DNA from: Desulfuromonadales bacterium
Lineage (GTDB): Bacteria; Desulfobacterota; Desulfuromonadia; Desulfuromonadales; BM103
DNA length: 11,023 nt
Direction of reading: 5' to 3'
Assembly (NCBI GenBank): GCA_029859485.1
Contig: JAOUDB010000050.1
Location: forward strand, 1-11,023
Shown here in pieces: positions 7,385 to 11,023 of the stretch. The notes beneath the pieces were generated by a model. It worked only from the letters and a program-made list of their open reading frames with translations. It did not search any database and was not told where the DNA came from. Numbering within the stretch: position 1 is the first letter of the stretch; the number at the start of each line of letters is the position of its first letter. A program made the position numbers and the translations under genes.

Positions 7385-8617
7385 TCACCGCTCAGACCAC
7401 TTCTGCCACAACTCCCCATAGGGAATCGTCCGGAAATCGAGACTCAAACGTTCTTGTGCCTTACCGGGAGCAAACCCCTGTTCCAGAACGGCTGCTTCGA
7501 TCGCCGGCATATGCATCGCCCCCCAGGGAATAATGACGGTGTCGTAGCGTTTTAAAGTCTGCACCATGCCTGCAATGACAGCATCGTTACGCTTGTCGAG
7601 AATGTCGAACATAACCCCGGCGAGACCCTCTTCAGACATATTGTCCTCGATCCAGAGGTTATAATCGACAAAACCTTCTGCGAGAGGTTTGTCACCAAAC
7701 AGGCTACGGCCGAGAGCATTGAGGAATTCGATGGTTTTCGGCTCAAAACGGTTGAGGTCGATATCTGCGTTGGCGATATCCGGCTTGCCCGGTTCGCGGA
7801 TCACCTGGCCGTCCACGCCAAGGCCGTCCAGCGCCACAGCGTTACCGTTGAGTCTCATCTTGTCTTGAGAGGTCAGGCCGATAAGCCCGGCCAGTTTGCT
7901 GTAATTGAACTGGCTCTCCAGTAAACGATCCTGGTCGGTCACACCTTCAGCGAGGATAATGGTCCCTTCCTTCGGTATCGATTTAGCCAGGTCTTCGTAG
8001 TACTCCTCTTTGCCGATGTGCATCATCCCCACCAGGCGAACCTCCTTCTGTGCAAGGTGATAGCTGCGCTCGGTCATGTGAACACCGACTGGGCTGAGAC
8101 GCAGAAAGCCGGCAGTCTGCGCTTCGAGGTAATAGCTGGTGACGGCCAGGCTCGTAAAAATCAGGACAAAAGGAGTGAGTAGAAGGTTGATGGCGGCAAA
8201 GCCGAGGGTGTTGCGCAGGCTGAACATCGGCGCCTGGAATTGCTCTTCTGTCAGCAGGTTTCGACCACCGAGACTACGCAGCAGGATAATGGCAATCGTG
8301 CCGACCACAACCTGGCTGATGGACGCAGTCAGTCCGAAAACTTCACGGGCGACTAACCCCGAGAGCGGCCACATGGCCAGAGCGCTCCAGGAAGCAAACA
8401 GGGTTAATGGCAGAAAGACCCGTTTTGGCAGACGTCGGTCGACGCCGAGGCATGCATAGAAGATCATGGAGAGGGTGATTACGACATGAGCGACAAAAAA
8501 ACGGATCTCCGTCAAAACCGGCATTGGTGAGGAAGCAACCTGCAGGAGTTCGTCGATTAACGAGAGACCTGCGTCGATCAGGAAGAGGACAATATAGACA
8601 TTTGCGAAACGGCGCAT
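7385..8617 (-). CDS. Membrane-anchored TIKI/TraB-family protein (putative metalloprotease-like domain)
   Basis: 410 residues from the ATG at 8617, chosen because AAGGA (plus positions 8624-8628) precedes it by 6 nt; a TTG five codons upstream would place that site inside the gene. The first about 165 residues contain five predicted membrane helices (about 6-26, 39-58, 68-88, 93-113, 138-163). Positive loops (VDRRLPKR, LRSLGGR) place the N-terminus inside and the C-terminal domain outside. Residues about 190-400 resemble the TraB/PrgY/GumN/TIKI superfamily: a first GxxH (VGMMHIG, His200), an acidic LAEG strand (Glu224), a DKRND segment (Arg343), and a second GxxH (GAMH, His369) followed by Glu374. 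Characterised animal Tiki proteins are metal-dependent proteases; the substrate here is unknown. It converges on the ATPase operon, so it is probably a separate unit. A bacterial PrgY-like peptide-binding role is an alternative. Confidence 0.8.
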   Translation of the reverse strand: MRRFANVYIVLFLIDAGLSLIDELLQVASSPMPVLTEIRFFVAHVVITLSMIFYACLGVDRRLPKRVFLPLTLFASWSALAMWPLSGLVAREVFGLTASISQVVVGTIAIILLRSLGGRNLLTEEQFQAPMFSLRNTLGFAAINLLLTPFVLIFTSLAVTSYYLEAQTAGFLRLSPVGVHMTERSYHLAQKEVRLVGMMHIGKEEYYEDLAKSIPKEGTIILAEGVTDQDRLLESQFNYSKLAGLIGLTSQDKMRLNGNAVALDGLGVDGQVIREPGKPDIANADIDLNRFEPKTIEFLNALGRSLFGDKPLAEGFVDYNLWIEDNMSEEGLAGVMFDILDKRNDAVIAGMVQTLKRYDTVIIPWGAMHMPAIEAAVLEQGFAPGKAQERLSLDFRTIPYGELWQKWSER

Positions 8618-8705
8618 TGAAAATCCTTGCAAAGACGAAGTTGGTCGTGTTTCCAGTCTAGACCTTTTTACCGTGCAAATGAATAAAAAGATCGCAACAA
8701 AAAGC

Positions 8706-8835
8706 TTTCACCACAGAGGCACCGAGGAGAGAGAGTCTTTGGCCCTCCATAGTCTTTTCGACCAAAGGCGCGTGCTTTGGCTCTATCTTGAGAGAGGGAA
8801 ACGGAGTGGTAGAGGCACTTTTCTCCGTGGTCAGA
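8706..8835. repeat. Degenerate palindromic intergenic repeat (CACCACAGAGGCAC type)
   Basis: The left end TTTCACCACAGAGGCACCGAG and the right end CTTTTCTCCGTGGTCAG are inverted: 8710-8718 and 8823-8831 are complementary at 8 of 9 positions. An 8-nt direct repeat AGAGGCAC occurs at 8715-8722 and 8811-8818. The centre holds a perfect 6-bp hairpin, CCAAAG/CTTTGG (8762-8767, 8775-8780), with a 7-nt loop. The ends match a type of intergenic repeat frequent in deltaproteobacterial and other genomes. The element seems old, because the arms have diverged. Confidence 0.6.
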
Positions 8836-8889
8836 TGCCATTCGAGAGAAGGTGTCAACCCGAAAACGGAACCTCTGAATAATTACAAA

Positions 8890-8918
8890 TTGCCAAGGGG
8901 GTTAAGTATAGCTAAAAT
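8890..8918 (+). promoter_or_regulatory. Sigma70-like promoter for the small membrane protein / NYN unit
   Basis: TTGCCA (8890-8895) and TAAAAT (8913-8918) are separated by exactly 17 nt, in an AT-rich context just upstream of the first plus-strand gene. Transcription would start near 8925, leaving a leader of about 48 nt before the ATG at 8973. Each box differs from consensus at one position. Confidence 0.6.
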
Positions 8919-8972
8919 GCTGATATAAGGACATTCTGTAGCTGTAAACGATTGACGGATTCCGGCGCCTTA

Positions 8973-9485
8973 ATGAAAAAGAGATACTTCTATTGCTTGC
9001 TCTTCCTTGCTCCTGGCGCACTTCTCTCGCTGATCGCTGCGACTGCCATTACAGGAACAACAGCAGGTTTCCTGTGGATCTTTGTCTTTGGTGACAACAC
9101 CTGGCCAACGATTGTTGAAAGAGGCTTGGCTCTCCTTTTCCCGCTTACGTTTCTGGGGCTGTGGATCGCATTTGTCGGTGCAGGTTTTATGACGGGAAAA
9201 AGGCTTGAGGTCGACCCAGGCCTGGATAAAAAGCACATTTTCGCCTCTATCACCTTAACAATTGCGCCGCTCCTGTTCATTCTTTTGCACCAATATCGAG
9301 TCGGCAATATCGGCCCAAAACCGGACAGCGCCTTATGTGGCGATTTTTGTGCCGACAAAGGCTATTCGACAAGGGGCATGCCACCAAGAGATTCAGATGA
9401 TCGTAGCTGTATCTGCTATGATGGTAATGGCAGTGAAATAATTAAGCTGCCCTTGGAGAATCTTCTTTCAAACGAGTCACAATAG
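8973..9485 (+). CDS. Hypothetical three-helix membrane protein with a four-cysteine periplasmic tail
   Basis: I do not recognise this protein. It has 170 residues from the ATG at 8973 (MKKRYFY); a TTG at 8952 is an alternative, and neither start has a clear ribosome site. Helices are predicted at about 7-31, 46-68 and 80-99. Positive residues at the N-terminus (MKKR) and in the GKRLEVDPGLDKK loop point to an N-in, C-out topology, so the last about 70 residues would lie in the periplasm. That tail holds CGDFC, then about 24 residues later CIC, followed by an acidic YDGNG segment. The four Cys could make two disulfides or bind a metal. The gene is more AT-rich than the ATPase operon, hinting at a different history. 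It lies 50 nt before the NYN-OST gene and behind a good promoter, so the two may be co-expressed. Confidence 0.75.
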   Translation: MKKRYFYCLLFLAPGALLSLIAATAITGTTAGFLWIFVFGDNTWPTIVERGLALLFPLTFLGLWIAFVGAGFMTGKRLEVDPGLDKKHIFASITLTIAPLLFILLHQYRVGNIGPKPDSALCGDFCADKGYSTRGMPPRDSDDRSCICYDGNGSEIIKLPLENLLSNESQ

Positions 9486-9524
9486 ACCTGCGTCCAGACT
9501 CTGAAACAATTAGCGGTGAGAAAC

Positions 9525-9530
9525 AGGAGG
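9525..9530 (+). promoter_or_regulatory. Strong ribosome binding site for the NYN-OST gene
   Basis: A perfect AGGAGG lies 5 nt before the ATG at 9536 and fixes that start. It is much stronger than the sites of the genes before and after it. Confidence 0.8.
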
Positions 9531-9535
9531 AAAAG

Positions 9536-10327
9536 ATGGGAAAAGAAACAGTTGCGGTTTATTGGGATTTTGAAAATATTCACGCCAGTCTGTACGACTC
9601 GGCGAATGGCAGTGGCAGCTATGGCCGTACGCAAAACCGGAGCAAGACTCAGGATGTGCTGCTTGATGTGCAGGCGCTCTATGACTTTGCCACAACCTAC
9701 GGCAACGTGGCGATCAACAAGGCTTATTGTAATTGGCAGTGGTTTGCAAGGTATCGTCACTCCCTGCTTAAATGCGCGGTTGAATTAGTCCAGATTTTCC
9801 CGCCCGGGGCATCAGCAAAAAATGGGGCCGATATCAAACTGTCTCTGGATGCCATCGAGGATGTGTTGCGGTTCCCGCACATCGACGCGATCATCGTGAT
9901 CGGCGGAGATAGCGATTTCATTCCATTGTCGCAAAAGATTAAGGCGGCCGGTAAAGACTTGATCGGAATCGGCTGTAAATCTTCAACCAATCAGCACTGG
10001 GCCAACAGTTGCTCGGACTTTAAGTATTATGAAACCTTCGTTGTTGAGAGCCAGAACGAGGAAAGTGTTGAAGAGGCAGAATCAGATATTATCAAGGTCA
10101 AGGATCCTGTCGAGCTACTCTCCAAGGCGATCAAGCAGATTGCCAAGAAGACTGGTGATGAGTGGGTGGTCAAGGCCGCCATTCGCCCTGTCGTAAAACG
10201 CCTTGATCCGACCTTTGATGAGTCGAATTACGAGTGTAAAACCTTCGCCGAGTTACTTAAAAAGTATCCCAAGAGCTTCAAGATCAAGCAGGGTGAACAT
10301 GACCATCTCGTGAGTCTGATTGGTTAG
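9536..10327 (+). CDS. NYN (LabA/DUF88-like) putative RNase with C-terminal OST-HTH/LOTUS domain
   Basis: 263 residues. Residues about 5-170 are a NYN domain, a PIN-like nuclease fold. The first strand is VAVYWDFENIH with Asp11; then come KNGADIKLSLDA with Asp99 and Asp105, and VIGGDSDFIPL with Asp125 and Asp127. This acidic set is the metal-binding site expected of an active nuclease. An acidic linker (about 171-187, rich in Glu) leads to residues about 188-255, which fit the OST-HTH/LOTUS domain (DPVELLSKAIKQIA, DEWVVKAAIRPVVKRLDPTF, FAELLKKYP), a known RNA-binding module. The combination suggests an RNA-cleaving protein targeted by its LOTUS domain; the target is unknown. Cytosolic, no signal peptide. 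Its neighbours are the Cys-tail membrane protein upstream and a methyltransferase only 4 nt downstream. Confidence 0.9.
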   Translation: MGKETVAVYWDFENIHASLYDSANGSGSYGRTQNRSKTQDVLLDVQALYDFATTYGNVAINKAYCNWQWFARYRHSLLKCAVELVQIFPPGASAKNGADIKLSLDAIEDVLRFPHIDAIIVIGGDSDFIPLSQKIKAAGKDLIGIGCKSSTNQHWANSCSDFKYYETFVVESQNEESVEEAESDIIKVKDPVELLSKAIKQIAKKTGDEWVVKAAIRPVVKRLDPTFDESNYECKTFAELLKKYPKSFKIKQGEHDHLVSLIG

Positions 10328-10331
10328 CAAC

Positions 10332-11023
10332 ATGCGTATCACGCTATTGCCTGGCGGCCTGGGCCAGGAACTTCTGGCTCGCTCAGAGACGCAACCGACC
10401 GGGCTCTGGGCAACCCGGTTCTTAATCGACGACCCGGATCTGGTTAAAGAGTTGCATCGCGATTACTTCTTGGCAGGAGCTGAGATTGCCACCACAAACA
10501 GCTATGCGATCCATCGTGACCGCCTGGCCCCGTTTGGCATCGAGGATCGTTTCGTGGAGTTGCACCGGCTCGCATGCCAGCTTGCAGTCTCTGCACAGCA
10601 GGAACATGGCTCTGGCCTGGTGGCCGGATCGATGGGCCCAACGGGGCGATCCTATCGCCCCGACCTCGCGCCACCGGCAGAAGAAGCTGCGGAGCTTTAT
10701 GCCGAGATCGCCCGCTTGCAGGAACCTTATGTCGACCTTATCCTTTGTGAAACCATGTCATCGGTTGAGCAGGCGCGTGGCGCGGTGATGGGTGCCTTGG
10801 CCGCCAACAAGCCTGTTTGGCTGGCGGTTACCGTTGATGACAAGAATGGTACAAAGCTGCGTTCGGGAGAACCGTTAACAGAGATAATCCCCCTGATCAC
10901 AGAATTCAAACTGGCGGCGCTGTTGGTCAATTGTTCTGCGCCGGAAGCCGTGGATCAGGCCATCCCCCTGCTGGCAAATCGAGGCGTCCCCATAGGCGCT
11001 TACGCCAACGGCTTTGTGGAAAT
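10332..11023 (+). CDS. Homocysteine S-methyltransferase family protein, 3'-truncated by the window edge
   Basis: The frame is open to the right edge, with 230 residues visible of an expected 290-310. The family transfers a methyl group from S-methylmethionine, SAM or betaine to homocysteine, giving methionine, at a zinc site held by three Cys. Visible signatures are PGGLGQELL at the N-terminus, DYFLAGAEIATTNSYA, GSMGPTGRSYRPDL, ILCETMSS (Glu140), WLAVTVDD and LLVNCSAPEA (Cys201, the first zinc ligand), then GAYANGF. The second zinc motif (a Cys-Cys pair) would lie beyond the window. Position 7 is Pro where the family usually has Asp (DGG). The start at 10332 is 4 nt after the NYN-OST stop and has no clear ribosome site; a TTG at 10320 is an alternative. 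The methyl donor cannot be told from the sequence. Confidence 0.9.
   Translation, partial: MRITLLPGGLGQELLARSETQPTGLWATRFLIDDPDLVKELHRDYFLAGAEIATTNSYAIHRDRLAPFGIEDRFVELHRLACQLAVSAQQEHGSGLVAGSMGPTGRSYRPDLAPPAEEAAELYAEIARLQEPYVDLILCETMSSVEQARGAVMGALAANKPVWLAVTVDDKNGTKLRSGEPLTEIIPLITEFKLAALLVNCSAPEAVDQAIPLLANRGVPIGAYANGFVE

Larger units (their letters stand above)
8618..8972. other. Gene-free divergent intergenic region
   Basis: This 355-nt stretch separates the minus-strand TIKI gene from the plus-strand small membrane protein. It contains a degenerate palindromic repeat (about 8706-8835) and a rightward promoter (8890-8918). A 69-codon open frame across 8673-8882 runs through the repeat and gives the HHRGTEE peptide typical of translated repeats; I do not consider it a gene. 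No convincing leftward promoter for the TIKI gene could be picked out. Confidence 0.7.

Noticed and set aside
7256..8835. CRISPR array or transposon ends
   Set aside because: There are only two dissimilar palindromic elements, with no regular repeat-spacer pattern and no transposase or Cas gene.
8673..8882. 69-codon plus-strand open frame in the divergent region
   Set aside because: It is a translation of the intergenic palindromic repeat (HHRGTEE peptide), with no ribosome site and no domain.
10444..10788. Overlapping open frames on both strands within the methyltransferase gene
   Set aside because: All are shadows of the homocysteine S-methyltransferase frame, which carries continuous family motifs to the window end.

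Overview
The window looks like a chromosomal segment of a Gram-negative bacterium. Gene content, codon style and the intergenic repeats suggest a Desulfuromonas/Geobacter-like lineage (former Deltaproteobacteria). That placement is an inference and no marker gene here proves it. Four parts can be told apart.

(1) Positions 1-7251, plus strand: a nearly complete, tightly packed operon for a rotary V/A-type ATPase (Thermus/archaeal style). The order is I (5' end cut by the window edge), K (c-ring proteolipid), E, C, F, A, B, D. Genes abut or overlap (three ATGA overlaps and two 14-nt overlaps). Together they encode the catalytic A3B3 head, the D/F central rotor, the C socket, the c ring, the I stator and half of the peripheral stalk (E). 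The partner stalk subunit (G/H) is not inside the window and would be expected just upstream of I. The c subunit is a single 70-residue hairpin carrying a putative Na+-type ligand set.

(2) Positions 7252-7384: the gap between the convergent ATPase operon and the next gene is almost filled by one long imperfect hairpin built from four copies of a 14-nt unit. Positions 7385-8617, minus strand: a membrane-anchored TIKI/TraB-family protein, probably with its catalytic domain in the periplasm.

(3) Positions 8618-8972: a divergent, gene-free region with a second, unrelated degenerate palindromic repeat and a good sigma70-like promoter facing right.

(4) Positions 8973-11023, plus strand: a possible small transcription unit. 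It holds a three-helix membrane protein with a four-cysteine periplasmic tail (not recognised), a NYN-OST-HTH/LOTUS putative RNase, and a homocysteine S-methyltransferase family gene cut by the right edge. The first two are 50 nt apart and the last two 4 nt apart.

No tRNA, rRNA, CRISPR array, transposase or phage gene was seen. The ATPase is a known system. The least explained parts are the Cys-tail/NYN-OST pair, the TIKI membrane protein and the two repeat elements around it.
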